From CAZOWW01 sp964583765 (GTDB lineage: Bacteria > Actinomycetota > Actinomycetes > Actinomycetales > Kineosporiaceae): a stretch of DNA of 64,000 nucleotides. The notes beneath the pieces were generated by a model that saw nothing but the letters and a program-made list of their open reading frames with translations, was not told where the DNA came from and made no database searches. The DNA is taken from assembly GCA_964583765.1 (NCBI GenBank), contig CAZOWW010000005.1, forward strand, positions 26,660-90,659, given 5' to 3'. Each line of letters opens with the position of its first letter. Position 1 is the stretch's first letter. A program made the position numbers and the translations under genes. Of the stretch, positions 51,264 through 59,979 are shown piece by piece.

Positions 51264-51314
51264 TGGCTGGTTCAGCCGGCCCTGTGGTTCAGGAAGCCCT
51301 GTGGTTCAGGAAGC
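51264..51314 (-). repeat. 17-bp tandem repeat spanning esterase stop codon
   Basis: On the minus strand GCTTCCTGAACCACAGG occurs twice exactly (51314-51298, 51297-51281), followed by a diverged third copy (51280-51264). The TGA of the first copy is the esterase stop. Confidence 0.88.
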
Positions 51315-52637
51315 CGTGCAGGTCGCGGTGGTGCCGGTGGCGGAACCGCTGCCCTGGAACCCGAAGCTGGTCGAGGCGGAAGCGCCCAGGGCGCCGTTGT
51401 ACGCCGCGTTGGTCACCGAGACCGTCCCGCTCGTGCCCGTGCTCACGCCGTTCCAGAGATTGGTGACCGTGGCGCCCGAGGGCAGCGTCAGAGTGACCTT
51501 CCACCCCTTGATCGCCGAGTTGCCCGCGGTCACGTTCACGTTGGCCACGAAACCGGCACCCCAGGAGCTCGCGATCGCGAAGGAGGCGGTGCAACCGCCT
51601 GTGCCGCCGCCGGTCGTGGTGGTCGTGGTGGTGACCGGCTTGGTCGTGGTGGTCGTGGTGGTGACCGGCTTGGTCGTGGTGGTCGTGGTGGTCGTGGTGG
51701 TGGTCGTGGAGTCCAGTCCGAAGAAGTGGATGGCCGCGGCGGCGTCCACCGGCAGGCCGTGGCCGACTCCGGCGAGGCTGTAGGCCTCCACCTGGACCAC
51801 GCCCGCGCTGTTCGTGTACCGGGTGCGGGTGGTCCCCGAGGCCGGGGTGTCCGTGGAGGTCGGCGTCTGGCTGACCCCGAGGACGTTCGTCCACTCCTTG
51901 ATCTCTTCGCCGAAGTTGACGTAGCTCAACGTCGTGTCGGCGGTGCCGTGCCACAGCTGCATCCGGGGACGCGCACCGGTGTAGCCGGGGTAGGCCGCGC
52001 GGACGATGTCCCCCCATTCCTGGGCGGTGTGGGTGACGGTGCCGGTGGCGCAGGCGGTGCTCCAGCGCAGGGAGTCGGGGTTGACCGCGAAGCAGCCGAA
52101 GGGCACCCCGGCGAAGGCGGCGCCGGCCTTGAAGACGTCGGGGTAGTCGCCGAGCAGGACGTTGGTCTCCATGGCGCCGGAGGAGACGCCGGTCGCGTAG
52201 ACCCGGCTGGAGTCGCCGTTGTAGTGCTGTTCGGCGTAGGTGACCATGGACATGATGCCGACCGGGTCGCTGCCGCCGTTGTGGGTGAGGGCGGCGGTCG
52301 AGGCCACGTCGAAGCAGCCGTCGGTGGCCTGGGTGACCGACGGGAAGATCACGATGAAGCCGTACTGGTCGGCCAGGGTGCCGAACTGGCTGCCGTTGAA
52401 GAAGGCGGGGCCATCACCGTGGCAGTAGTGCACGGCCACGACGATGGCCGGGTGTGCGGAGACGTTCGGGGGTACGTACAGGAACATTCGCAGCTGGCTG
52501 GGGTTGGTGCCGAAGTTGGTGATCTCCTGCAGGGTGGAGGCGGCGGCGGGAGCGGGTGCGGCGGGGGCGAGGAGGAGTCCGGCGGCCAGTAGCGGCGCGA
52601 CTCCCAGGGCCGTCCGGAGGGTCTTCCTGAGGTTCAT
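51306..52637 (-). CDS. secreted CE1/PHB-depolymerase-type esterase with CBM2
   Basis: A 443-residue secreted enzyme. Signal peptide (about 1-33, ALA-rich, ending PAAAS), an alpha/beta-hydrolase domain (about 35-300) with Ser nucleophile in GVSSGAM (about residue 150), Asp in WHGTADTT (about 235) and His in GVGHGLP (about 290), a Thr-rich linker with KPVTTTT repeats, and a C-terminal CBM2 (about 345-443; WGAGFVANVNVTAG, LWNGV, FGFQGSG). The layout matches acetyl-xylan or feruloyl esterases of family CE1 bound to cellulose. AAGGAG precedes ATG 52637. A LacI-type palindrome lies about 230 bp upstream. Confidence 0.9.
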   Translation of the reverse strand: MNLRKTLRTALGVAPLLAAGLLLAPAAPAPAAASTLQEITNFGTNPSQLRMFLYVPPNVSAHPAIVVAVHYCHGDGPAFFNGSQFGTLADQYGFIVIFPSVTQATDGCFDVASTAALTHNGGSDPVGIMSMVTYAEQHYNGDSSRVYATGVSSGAMETNVLLGDYPDVFKAGAAFAGVPFGCFAVNPDSLRWSTACATGTVTHTAQEWGDIVRAAYPGYTGARPRMQLWHGTADTTLSYVNFGEEIKEWTNVLGVSQTPTSTDTPASGTTRTRYTNSAGVVQVEAYSLAGVGHGLPVDAAAAIHFFGLDSTTTTTTTTTTTTKPVTTTTTTTKPVTTTTTTTGGGTGGCTASFAIASSWGAGFVANVNVTAGNSAIKGWKVTLTLPSGATVTNLWNGVSTGTSGTVSVTNAAYNGALGASASTSFGFQGSGSATGTTATCTAS

Positions 52638-53162
52638 GGCTGGGCTCCTTGCGACACCGCGCGGATCGACCGGCACTCCCGGGACCGTGTGGCGGACCGG
52701 GAGCCTCCCGCGTGACCGCCGTGCGCCGCGGCGGTGAGTGATCCGTGCGGATCAGGACGGCGCGGCCTGGCACATGCCGCGCGGGGGACGGGTGCCGACG
52801 CGGGATCGGCGACACGTTGTACACCGAGCGATGCCCTGTGGGCAAGGTTCGTGACGCTCCGTTCCCTGAAGCGCTTCAGCGTCAGCGCCGACCGGGGCCA
52901 GCCGTCGCAACTCCTCAACCTCCGGGGTCGCGACGATCGCTGGAATCCGCCGGCCCTCCCGGGTCGAACGATGTGCCCTTCCCGGGCTGATCGTGCTGTC
53001 CGGCCCTGACGGGACGCGGCGGTGGGGGGCGTGCCTGCGGCGGCACGCCCCCCACATGTCAACTGGTGCGAGGAGCCGTGATCTTCTGAGCGGTGGGCGC
53101 CCAGCCCTGGTCATCGCGAACAGCGGGACCGGCCGGGCCGGCGTTACCGCCGCCGCAGGTGG
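52638..53162. other. intergenic region upstream of esterase
   Basis: No gene is seen between the esterase start and the LPMO stop. It contains the palindrome at 52866-52879. GGGGGGCGTGC-CTGCGGCG-GCACGCCCCCC (around 53025-53051) is a strong hairpin that probably terminates the LPMO transcript. Confidence 0.55.
52866..52879. promoter_or_regulatory. 14-bp palindrome, LacI-family operator-like
   Basis: CTGAAGCGCTTCAG is a perfect palindrome with the central CG typical of LacI/GalR operators (compare the CebR/CelR boxes of cellulolytic actinobacteria, which have an AGCGCT centre). It could tie esterase expression to a sugar signal. Confidence 0.5.
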
Positions 53163-55259
53163 TCAGCACCCGATCCGGTTCGGGCCGACCGCCACGTCGT
53201 CGAACCATAGGGTGTCCGTGCCGCCGCCGTAGCTCTCCCAGCCCAGCCGCAGATCGGTGAGCCTCGGCTGCCAGCTGCGGGCGAGCCACTGCTGGTCCAC
53301 GTCCGCGGTCGGCGTGCCGTCCACGGTCAGGCCGGTCACCTGGCTGCCGTTGAGCCAGGTCGCCGCCGTCCCCGCGGTGTCCACCCGGTACTCCAGGCAC
53401 TGCCACCCGGTCGTCGGCAGCGGCTGGCTCAGGGCGATCCCGGCCGGACTCTGCGCCGGGAGGGTGGCGTCGTCCGACTGGCGGTTCCACTGCAGAGCGC
53501 TGTTCTGACCGCCGATCCGCAGATCGTTGTTGCCGTCGGCGGCGTCGTTCATCGCGAGGAAGGTGACGTGCGACGCGGGCAGGGCCGTCGTGTGCCGCAG
53601 GTACAGACGCACGTAGAAGGAGCTCCCGACCGTGCTCGGATCGATCGGTGCCCGGACGAAGACGTGGTTGCAGTAGCCGCTGCCCCCGTCCACGCGCAGC
53701 GAGTGCGTCCCGCTGTGCGCGACCGTGGTGTCGACGGTCGCCGTGCCCGTCCCGGAGCAGTCCTTGGTGACGACCGACCAGCCACCGGACGGCGCGCCGG
53801 CGGCCTGGCTCTCGAACCCGTCGGACAGGGTCGCCGTGCCCGAACCACCCGTGGTCGTCGTGGTGCCCGCGGTCGTGGTCGACGGGCGGGTGGTCGTGCT
53901 GGTCGTCGCCGACGTGGACCGCGTCGTCGTGGAGAGGGTGATCGTGGGAGGGCCGGAGACCGTGGTGGTCCGGGTGGTCGAGCTGGTCCGGGTGGTCGTG
54001 GTGGGAGGTGGCGTGGTGGTCGTCGGGGTGCCACTGCAGGAGACACCGTTGAGCGCGAAGTCGGTCGGGGTGGCGTCGCTGGTGGCCCAGGTGCCCTGGA
54101 AGCCGAAGTTCGCCGTCCCGCCGGTGGCCAGGGCCGCGTTCCAGGCCGCGTTCGAGGCGGTCGCCGCCGTCCCGGACTGGGTCACGGTCGCGTTCCAGGC
54201 GCTCGTCACCTTCTGATCACCCGGGAAGGTCCAGGTCAGTCGCCAGCCGGAGGTGGCCGGGCCGGTGTTGGTGAGAGTCACGTCCGCGGTGAACCCGCCG
54301 GCCCACTGGTTCGTCACGTAGCGGACCGAGCAGGGACCGGTCGCGGCCGATGTGGTGACCGGGGGCGTCGAACTGCTCGTGGCCGTGCTGGAGGTCACCG
54401 GCCGGGTGGCGGTGGTGGACGTCGGCGTGGTACCGGTCGTCGTCGCGGCCCGGGTGGTGGTGCTGCTCGTGGTGGACGCAGGGGCGGTGCGGGTCGTCGT
54501 GGTCGCGGATCCCGCCGAGGTGGTTGTCGTGCTGCTGGCCGCCGGGGTCAGCGGGGCACTGGTGGCGGGCCCGGAGGTGGGGATACCGGTGATCTCACCG
54601 TTGCCCCCGTCGTAGACCACGTCCGAGCAGCTGAAGAAGTTCTCGGCGCTGTCCGAGCGCACCCAGCGGACGAAGAGGATGTGCCGGCCGCTCTTGGTGG
54701 GCAGTTTGACGGTCCAGTAGTACTCGCCGGTGCCGTTCGGGGTGCTCTCGGACCAGCTGCTGAACGGTTGGTCCAGGTCCGACCAGGCCAGGGGCTGGGT
54801 GGGGTCGTACCCGTCGCGGGTCGAGTAGACGTAGAAGGTCCCCGGGTGCGGGGCCCAGGCGTTGAAGTGCAGGGTGTAGTTGCCGCCCGAGGTCAGGTGC
54901 GTGGTCGGCCAGTCGGTGCGGGCCGCGTTGAAGGCGGAGTACTTGGGATTTCCCCCGCTGCAGAGCTGGCCGTCGGGGATGTAGCCGGTCGTCTGGCCGC
55001 CGGCGGCGGAGTTGAGCACCCCGAACCAGTCCCACAGCGGTTGGGTGCCGCCGTCGAGCACGGCCTGCCCGCAGGCGGGGTTCCGGGGTTCGAGGTCACC
55101 TCCGGTCCAGTGCCCGTCCTGGTAGCACAGGTAGGTGCGGCTGCCCGGGTCGGTCGCGGACCCATGGGCCCAGGCGCCGGTCGCCAGGAGGACCGTGGTC
55201 ACGGCGGCCCCCAGCACGGACAGGCCACCGGTCAGCGCGATGCGGCGTGCGGTCGTCAC
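53163..55259 (-). CDS. secreted AA10 LPMO - CBM2 - Cip1-like trimodular protein
   Basis: A 698-residue secreted oxidative enzyme. The signal peptide ends WA/HGSATDP, so His32 becomes the mature N-terminal His of the copper histidine brace; the second brace His is His138 in NAWAPHPGTF. AA10 (about 32-215) cleaves crystalline cellulose or chitin. After a Thr-rich linker comes a CBM2 (about 307-405, WAGGFTADVTLTN, FGFQGTW), then another Thr/Ser linker and a C-terminal jelly-roll (about 471-698) that opens DGFESQ and ends WFDDVAVGPNRIGC, similar to Cip1-like proteins. GTG 55259 follows GGAAGG. CBM2 suggests cellulose. A CRP-like box lies 150 bp upstream. Confidence 0.88.
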   Translation of the reverse strand: MTTARRIALTGGLSVLGAAVTTVLLATGAWAHGSATDPGSRTYLCYQDGHWTGGDLEPRNPACGQAVLDGGTQPLWDWFGVLNSAAGGQTTGYIPDGQLCSGGNPKYSAFNAARTDWPTTHLTSGGNYTLHFNAWAPHPGTFYVYSTRDGYDPTQPLAWSDLDQPFSSWSESTPNGTGEYYWTVKLPTKSGRHILFVRWVRSDSAENFFSCSDVVYDGGNGEITGIPTSGPATSAPLTPAASSTTTTSAGSATTTTRTAPASTTSSTTTRAATTTGTTPTSTTATRPVTSSTATSSSTPPVTTSAATGPCSVRYVTNQWAGGFTADVTLTNTGPATSGWRLTWTFPGDQKVTSAWNATVTQSGTAATASNAAWNAALATGGTANFGFQGTWATSDATPTDFALNGVSCSGTPTTTTPPPTTTTRTSSTTRTTTVSGPPTITLSTTTRSTSATTSTTTRPSTTTAGTTTTTGGSGTATLSDGFESQAAGAPSGGWSVVTKDCSGTGTATVDTTVAHSGTHSLRVDGGSGYCNHVFVRAPIDPSTVGSSFYVRLYLRHTTALPASHVTFLAMNDAADGNNDLRIGGQNSALQWNRQSDDATLPAQSPAGIALSQPLPTTGWQCLEYRVDTAGTAATWLNGSQVTGLTVDGTPTADVDQQWLARSWQPRLTDLRLGWESYGGGTDTLWFDDVAVGPNRIGC

Positions 55260-55409
55260 GGATGTCGTCCTTCCCTTGCACGGTTCATGGCGCGGTGCTC
55301 GCGCGGTCTCGATTCCTCGCAGGCAGAGCCGGCCGGAACAGACATCCGGCCGGGCTACCCGGGGCGATGACGGCCGTCCGCGCACGCAGACCGTGAGGGA
55401 GGACCGGTC

Positions 55410-55425
55410 TGTGACGGCGGTCACA
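55410..55425. promoter_or_regulatory. CRP-like operator upstream of LPMO
   Basis: TGTGA-CGGCGG-TCACA, with one more paired base on each side (CTGTGAC/GTCACAG), matches the CRP/FNR consensus TGTGA-N6-TCACA exactly. It is centred about 158 bp upstream of the LPMO start. Confidence 0.6.
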
Positions 55426-55703
55426 GCGGCGGTCAGAGAACCACGCCTGTTCCCACCCGGCAACCGGAGCGGGGCGGAGGAGGCGTCAGCTGCGCCCGAG
55501 AGGGCCCCCGGCGCGACGAGCGGTCCCGGCCCCGCGGCCCGGTGGAGGCGGGGAGAGTCGCGGTGCGGTCGGAGGGGCCGTCCCGAGGGCGGGGTCACCA
55601 CAGGGCGGGAGGGGCCGCAGCTCGATGTGAGCCGGTGCTCGGCGGGAAGGGAACGACGACGGCGGCCCTGCCGGGTGGCGGGACCGCCGTCGTGGTGGTG
55701 CGT

Positions 55704-55724
55704 GGGCCCGATGCTGTTCGGGCC
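55704..55724 (-). terminator. hairpin after CoA-transferase gene
   Basis: GGCCCGA (55705-55711) and TCGGGCC (55718-55724) pair around the loop TGCTGT, 18 bp beyond the stop of the leftward gene. Confidence 0.5.
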
Positions 55725-55741
55725 AGAGGCCAGAGGCCGGC

Positions 55742-56977
55742 TCAGGCGAGGCCGAGCTCGGCGGCCTCCTCCCACAGCTCCGCGCGGATCCGCGGGTGTG
55801 CGGCGTTCTCGATCAGGTTGCGAGCCTGTTCCTTCTCGCTGTGACCCCAGATGGCGGCCGTGCCCTGCTCGGTGACCACCGCGGTGGGCTGGAACGAGGT
55901 CACGGGCTCGTCCACGAGCGGGACGATGGTCGAGACGTTCGCCTTGGGGTGCCAGGAGCGCAGGGCCATGATCGCCTGGCCGCCCGGGGAGTGGAGCGCG
56001 CCGACGATGAAGTCGGTCTGGCCACCGAAGCCGGAGTGGATCCGAGCCTTGATCCGGGAGGCGTTGGCCTGGGCGAACAGGTCGATCTGCAGTGCCGTGT
56101 TCACCGAGACCATGTTCGGGTTCTGCGCGATCAGAGCCGGCTCGTTGGTCGTCTCGCTGCGCAGCAGGCGGACCCGCGGGTTGCGGTCGATCCACTTGTA
56201 CAGCTCGTGCGAGCCGAAGATGAAGGACGCGGTGACGATGGCGTCGGGGTCCAGCGCATTGGCGGCGTCCAGCGCGAGCAGTCCGTCGCTGAACATCTCG
56301 GTCCAGACCTTCAGGCCACGGTGGTGCATCAGACCGTGCAGCACGGCGTCCGGCACCGCGCCGATGCCCAACTGCATGGTGGCGCCGTCCGGCACCCGGT
56401 GGGCCACGGCCTCACCGATGGCCCGGGCGGAGTCGTCCAGCTCGATCGGCGTGTGCGTGTTCAGCGGCTCGTCGACCTGTACCGCGAAGTCGACGTCCTC
56501 GAGCGGGATCTCGCCGTCACCGAAGAGGTAGGGCATCTGCGAGTTCATCTGGGCGATGATCACGCCGCCGCGGGCCTTGACCGCCTCGAGGGCCCCGACC
56601 ACGACGTTGACCTCGATGCCCAGGGACACCTTGCCGTTGAACGGCGTCGAGGTGTGCACGACGACGGCGTCCGGGGGCAGGGTCGACTTGAACAGCAGCG
56701 GCACCATGGACAGCCGGGACGGGGTGTAGCTCAGTCGCGGGCTGCGACGCATGCCGGGGCCGACGAAGGACGACTCCAGGACGACGCCTTCCCGGTCCGG
56801 GATACCCCGCTGGGGGTTCAGCAGATTGAGCTTGTACTCCGGAAGCACGCCGTCGATGGCCGAGAGCAGGGTCACCGGGGTTGCGAAGTTCCCGGACGTG
56901 ACGATCCGGGGGTTCGCGGGCAGATTCGCGACGGCCTGGGAGACCTGGGAGATGTCAAGCAGCTTCACAATGGTCAC
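55742..56977 (-). CDS. acetyl-CoA hydrolase / CoA-transferase (AbfT/Cat2 family)
   Basis: A 411-residue cytoplasmic enzyme of the acetyl-CoA hydrolase/transferase family, which exchanges CoA between acetate, succinate or 4-hydroxybutyrate and their thioesters through a glutamyl-CoA intermediate. The active Glu is in KVWTEMFSDGLL; MQLGIGAVPDAVL, IHSGFGGQTDFI and TEQGTAAIWG are the usual CoA and loop motifs. GTG 56977 opens the frame; GTG 56968 is an alternative with AGGGTG upstream. The exact substrate cannot be told. It diverges from fbiC. Confidence 0.88.
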   Translation of the reverse strand: MTIVKLLDISQVSQAVANLPANPRIVTSGNFATPVTLLSAIDGVLPEYKLNLLNPQRGIPDREGVVLESSFVGPGMRRSPRLSYTPSRLSMVPLLFKSTLPPDAVVVHTSTPFNGKVSLGIEVNVVVGALEAVKARGGVIIAQMNSQMPYLFGDGEIPLEDVDFAVQVDEPLNTHTPIELDDSARAIGEAVAHRVPDGATMQLGIGAVPDAVLHGLMHHRGLKVWTEMFSDGLLALDAANALDPDAIVTASFIFGSHELYKWIDRNPRVRLLRSETTNEPALIAQNPNMVSVNTALQIDLFAQANASRIKARIHSGFGGQTDFIVGALHSPGGQAIMALRSWHPKANVSTIVPLVDEPVTSFQPTAVVTEQGTAAIWGHSEKEQARNLIENAAHPRIRAELWEEAAELGLA

Positions 56978-57278
56978 CCTGCCAGTCTCCCTGATCGGTC
57001 AGGGGTGTCGAACGTCCCGCCGCGCTGTGACCGAGACGAACGCCTCACCTGCAGTGATTCCCCGGGTGATCTGGGGTGGCCTGGGCGATGTGTCCCCCGC
57101 CGGAACCGATGCCGCGGGGTCCGCGATCGCCTGGCCGTCGCGCCGCTCGGCGGGCCGGGACGGGCGGCGCCGGATCCGGTCCGGCTCGGGTGCCCGGGCG
57201 CGGCGTCGGGATATACGGCTGCCCGGGAGGTGCCCGGGTCGTCGGGTGTGATCCGGGCCCGCGTGATGGAATCGTGCC
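56978..57278. other. divergent region between CoA-transferase and fbiC
   Basis: No gene is seen. GATATAC near 57210 is AT-rich and could be a -10 for fbiC. Three TGCCCGGG repeats surround it (from about 57191 to 57238). Confidence 0.4.
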
Positions 57279-59891
57279 GTGGTGTCCCCAGTTGCGGACC
57301 CGGACGGCGTCCGGGTCACTCCTTCCGCTCTCCGCAGGGCGTTGCGCCGGGCCTCGGACGGTGCCGGTCTGGATCCCGTCGAGGCGGAGGTGCTGCTGCA
57401 TGCCCGGGGGGAGGACCTCGACCGGTTGCTCCACGCCGCCGGGTCGGTGCGGGACGCAGGCCTGGCCAGTGCCGGACGGTCCGGGACGGTGACCTACTCG
57501 CGCAAGGTGTTCGTGCCCGTGACCCGGCTGTGCCGTGACCGGTGCGGGTACTGCACCTTCGTCCGCACGCCCACGCAACTGGCGCGGGCCGGCGAGGCCC
57601 CCTTCCTGGAGGCGGAGGAGGTGTTGCGGATCGCGCGCGAGGGTGCCGCCCTGGGCTGTGCGGAGGTGCTGTTCACCCTCGGGGACCGTCCTGAGGAGCG
57701 CTGGCCCCAGGCCTCGGCCTGGTTGGAGGAACGCGGGTACACCTCGACCCTCGGCTACCTGCGTGCCCTCGCGGTGCAGGTGCTCGAACAGACCGGCCTG
57801 CTGCCGCACCTGAACCCGGGCGTGCTGACCTGGGAGGAGCTCGGGCGGCTCAAGCCCGTGGCGCCGTCCATGGGGATGATGCTCGAGACGACCTCGCGCC
57901 GGCTCTTCGAGACGCCGGGCGCGGCCCATCACGGCAGCCCGGACAAGGACCCCGCGGTGCGGTTGCGCACCCTGGAGGACGCCGGACGGCAGGCGGTCCC
58001 GTTCACCACGGGTGTCCTCGTGGGCATCGGGGAGACCCCGGCCGAGCTGGTCGACTCGCTCTTCGCGATCCGGGGCCTGGCCCGCCGGTACGGGCACGTG
58101 CAGGAGGTCATCGTCCAGAACTTCCGCGCCAAGCCGGCCACGGCCATGCGCGCGACGGAAGACCTCGCCGCCGACGATCACCTGGCCGCGGTGGCGGTCG
58201 CCCGGCTCGTGCTCGGGCCCCGGGCCCGGGTACAGGTACCACCGAACCTGTCCGAGCCGGACCAGCTCGCCCGCCTGCTGGCGGCCGGGGCGGACGACTG
58301 GGGAGGCGTCTCGCCGCTGACCCCCGACCACGTGAACCCCGAGCGCCCGTGGCCCCATCTGGACGAACTGGCCCGCCTGACCGCGGAGGCCGGATTCGAG
58401 CTGGTGCCACGGTTGACCGTTCACCCCGAGTACGTACGGGCGGGTGAACCCTGGCTCGATCCGCGGGTGGCCGGCCACGTGGCGGCCCTGGCCCACCCGG
58501 AGACCGGCCTGGCGGATCCTGCCCGCGTGCCGCACGGGATGCCCTGGCAGGAACCCGACCCGCAGTGGGGCAGCGTGGGGCGAACCGGGCTGCACGTGGA
58601 GGTCGACACCCAGGGGCGCAGCGCCGACCGCCGCGGCGACTTCGACGACATCTTCGGCGACTGGCAGTCGCTGCGGGATCTCGCGGTGCACGGGGCCCAG
58701 GGCAACGGCCCGGACGAGAAGAGTGCAGCCGCGCCGAACTCAGGTGCGCCGTCCCGCATCGCACCCGAGCTGGCCGAGGCCCTGCGCCGGGCCGAACGTG
58801 ACCCCGGCACGCTCACCGAGGGGCAGGCACTGGTCCTGGCCGAGGCCGACGGAGCAGGCCTGGCCGCGCTCGTCGCCGTCGCGGACGGGCTGCGTCGCGA
58901 GGCGGTCGGCGACGAGGTGACCTATGTGGTCAACCGGAACATCAACTTCACCAACGTCTGCTACACGGGCTGCCGGTTCTGCGCCTTCGCCCAACGTCGC
59001 CGCGATGCCGACTCGTTCACCCTGTCCCTGTCCGAGGTGGCCGACCGGGCCGAGGAAGCCTGGCTGGCCGGGGCCGGTGAGGTGTGCATGCAGGGCGGGA
59101 TCGACCCCCAGTTGCCGGCCACGGCGTACTTCGACCTCGCCCGGGCGATCAAGGCACGGGTGCCGGCCATGCACGTGCACGCGTTCAGCCCGATGGAGGT
59201 GGTCAACGGGGTCACCCGCACCGGGATGTCCCTGCGCGAGTGGCTCGTGGAGGTCAAGGACGCCGGTGTGGACTCACTGCCCGGGACGGCCGCGGAGATC
59301 CTCGACGACGACGTCCGCTGGTTGCTGACGAAGGGCAAGCTGCCGACGGCCTCCTGGGTCGAGGTGATCTCCACCGCGCACCGGGTGGGCCTGCCGTCCA
59401 GCGCGACGATGATGTACGGCCACGTGGACACCCCGGCCCACTGGGTCGCGCACCTGCGGTTGCTCGCCGAGATCCAGCGGGGGAGCCTGGAGCACGGGGC
59501 CGCGGCGTTCACCGAGTTCGTCGCCCTGCCGTTCGTGCACCACAACGCTCCGCTCTATCTGGCAGGGGTGTCGCGGCCGGGTCCCACGCAGCGGGAGAAC
59601 GTCGTCGTCCACGCCCTGGCCCGGGTCCTGCTGCACGGGCTCGTGCCCAATATCCAGACCTCGTGGGTCAAGCTCGGGGTCGAGGGTGCCCGGGCCATGC
59701 TCCGGGGCGGGGCGAACGACCTGGGCGGGACCCTGATGGAGGAGACCATCTCCCGGATGGCCGGCTCGCAGCACGGATCGTCGATGACCGTGGAGGAACT
59801 GCGGGCGATCGCGCTCGGGATGGGGCGTCCGGTCCGACGGCGCAGCACCCTGTACGGGACACCGCGGCTGCGCGAGCCGTCGATGCTCTGA
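57279..59891 (+). CDS. fbiC: bifunctional FO synthase FbiC
   Basis: An 870-residue fusion of CofG and CofH, the radical-SAM pair that builds the F420 chromophore FO from tyrosine and 5-amino-6-ribitylaminouracil. The N-terminal half has CRDRCGYC (Cys85, Cys89, Cys92) and the C-terminal half CYTGCRFC (Cys561, Cys565, Cys568), both with the CxxxCxxC cluster motif. QEVIVQNFRAKP and MQGGIDPQLP are typical of CofG and CofH. The length is that of actinobacterial FbiC. GTG 57279 and GTG 57282 are adjacent alternatives; no strong ribosome site. It implies F420 is made. Confidence 0.97.
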   Translation: MVSPVADPDGVRVTPSALRRALRRASDGAGLDPVEAEVLLHARGEDLDRLLHAAGSVRDAGLASAGRSGTVTYSRKVFVPVTRLCRDRCGYCTFVRTPTQLARAGEAPFLEAEEVLRIAREGAALGCAEVLFTLGDRPEERWPQASAWLEERGYTSTLGYLRALAVQVLEQTGLLPHLNPGVLTWEELGRLKPVAPSMGMMLETTSRRLFETPGAAHHGSPDKDPAVRLRTLEDAGRQAVPFTTGVLVGIGETPAELVDSLFAIRGLARRYGHVQEVIVQNFRAKPATAMRATEDLAADDHLAAVAVARLVLGPRARVQVPPNLSEPDQLARLLAAGADDWGGVSPLTPDHVNPERPWPHLDELARLTAEAGFELVPRLTVHPEYVRAGEPWLDPRVAGHVAALAHPETGLADPARVPHGMPWQEPDPQWGSVGRTGLHVEVDTQGRSADRRGDFDDIFGDWQSLRDLAVHGAQGNGPDEKSAAAPNSGAPSRIAPELAEALRRAERDPGTLTEGQALVLAEADGAGLAALVAVADGLRREAVGDEVTYVVNRNINFTNVCYTGCRFCAFAQRRRDADSFTLSLSEVADRAEEAWLAGAGEVCMQGGIDPQLPATAYFDLARAIKARVPAMHVHAFSPMEVVNGVTRTGMSLREWLVEVKDAGVDSLPGTAAEILDDDVRWLLTKGKLPTASWVEVISTAHRVGLPSSATMMYGHVDTPAHWVAHLRLLAEIQRGSLEHGAAAFTEFVALPFVHHNAPLYLAGVSRPGPTQRENVVVHALARVLLHGLVPNIQTSWVKLGVEGARAMLRGGANDLGGTLMEETISRMAGSQHGSSMTVEELRAIALGMGRPVRRRSTLYGTPRLREPSML

Positions 59892-59933
59892 CGGGTGCGC
59901 GGCTCCCACGGGTCCGTGGGTCCACGGCGCACC

Positions 59934-59963
59934 GACGGCAGGCCCACGGCGCGGCCTGCCGTC
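59934..59963. terminator. hairpin between convergent fbiC and ung
   Basis: GACGGCAGGCC (59934-59944) pairs with GGCCTGCCGTC (59953-59963), loop of 8 nt. Confidence 0.75.
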
Positions 59964-59979
59964 GACGGAATCCGCTGAT

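Larger units (their letters stand above)
55260..55741. other. LPMO upstream region
   Basis: No gene is seen. It contains the CRP-like site at 55410-55425 and, near 55704-55724, the hairpin ending the next leftward gene. Confidence 0.5.

Noticed and set aside
51600..51715. GTGGTC microsatellite as a separate element
   Set aside because: It is the Thr-rich linker of the esterase read on the other strand.
55260..56195. N-terminal extension of the LPMO frame
   Set aside because: The open frame runs into the CoA-transferase gene; a start there would bury the signal peptide and the N-terminal His needed for the copper site.
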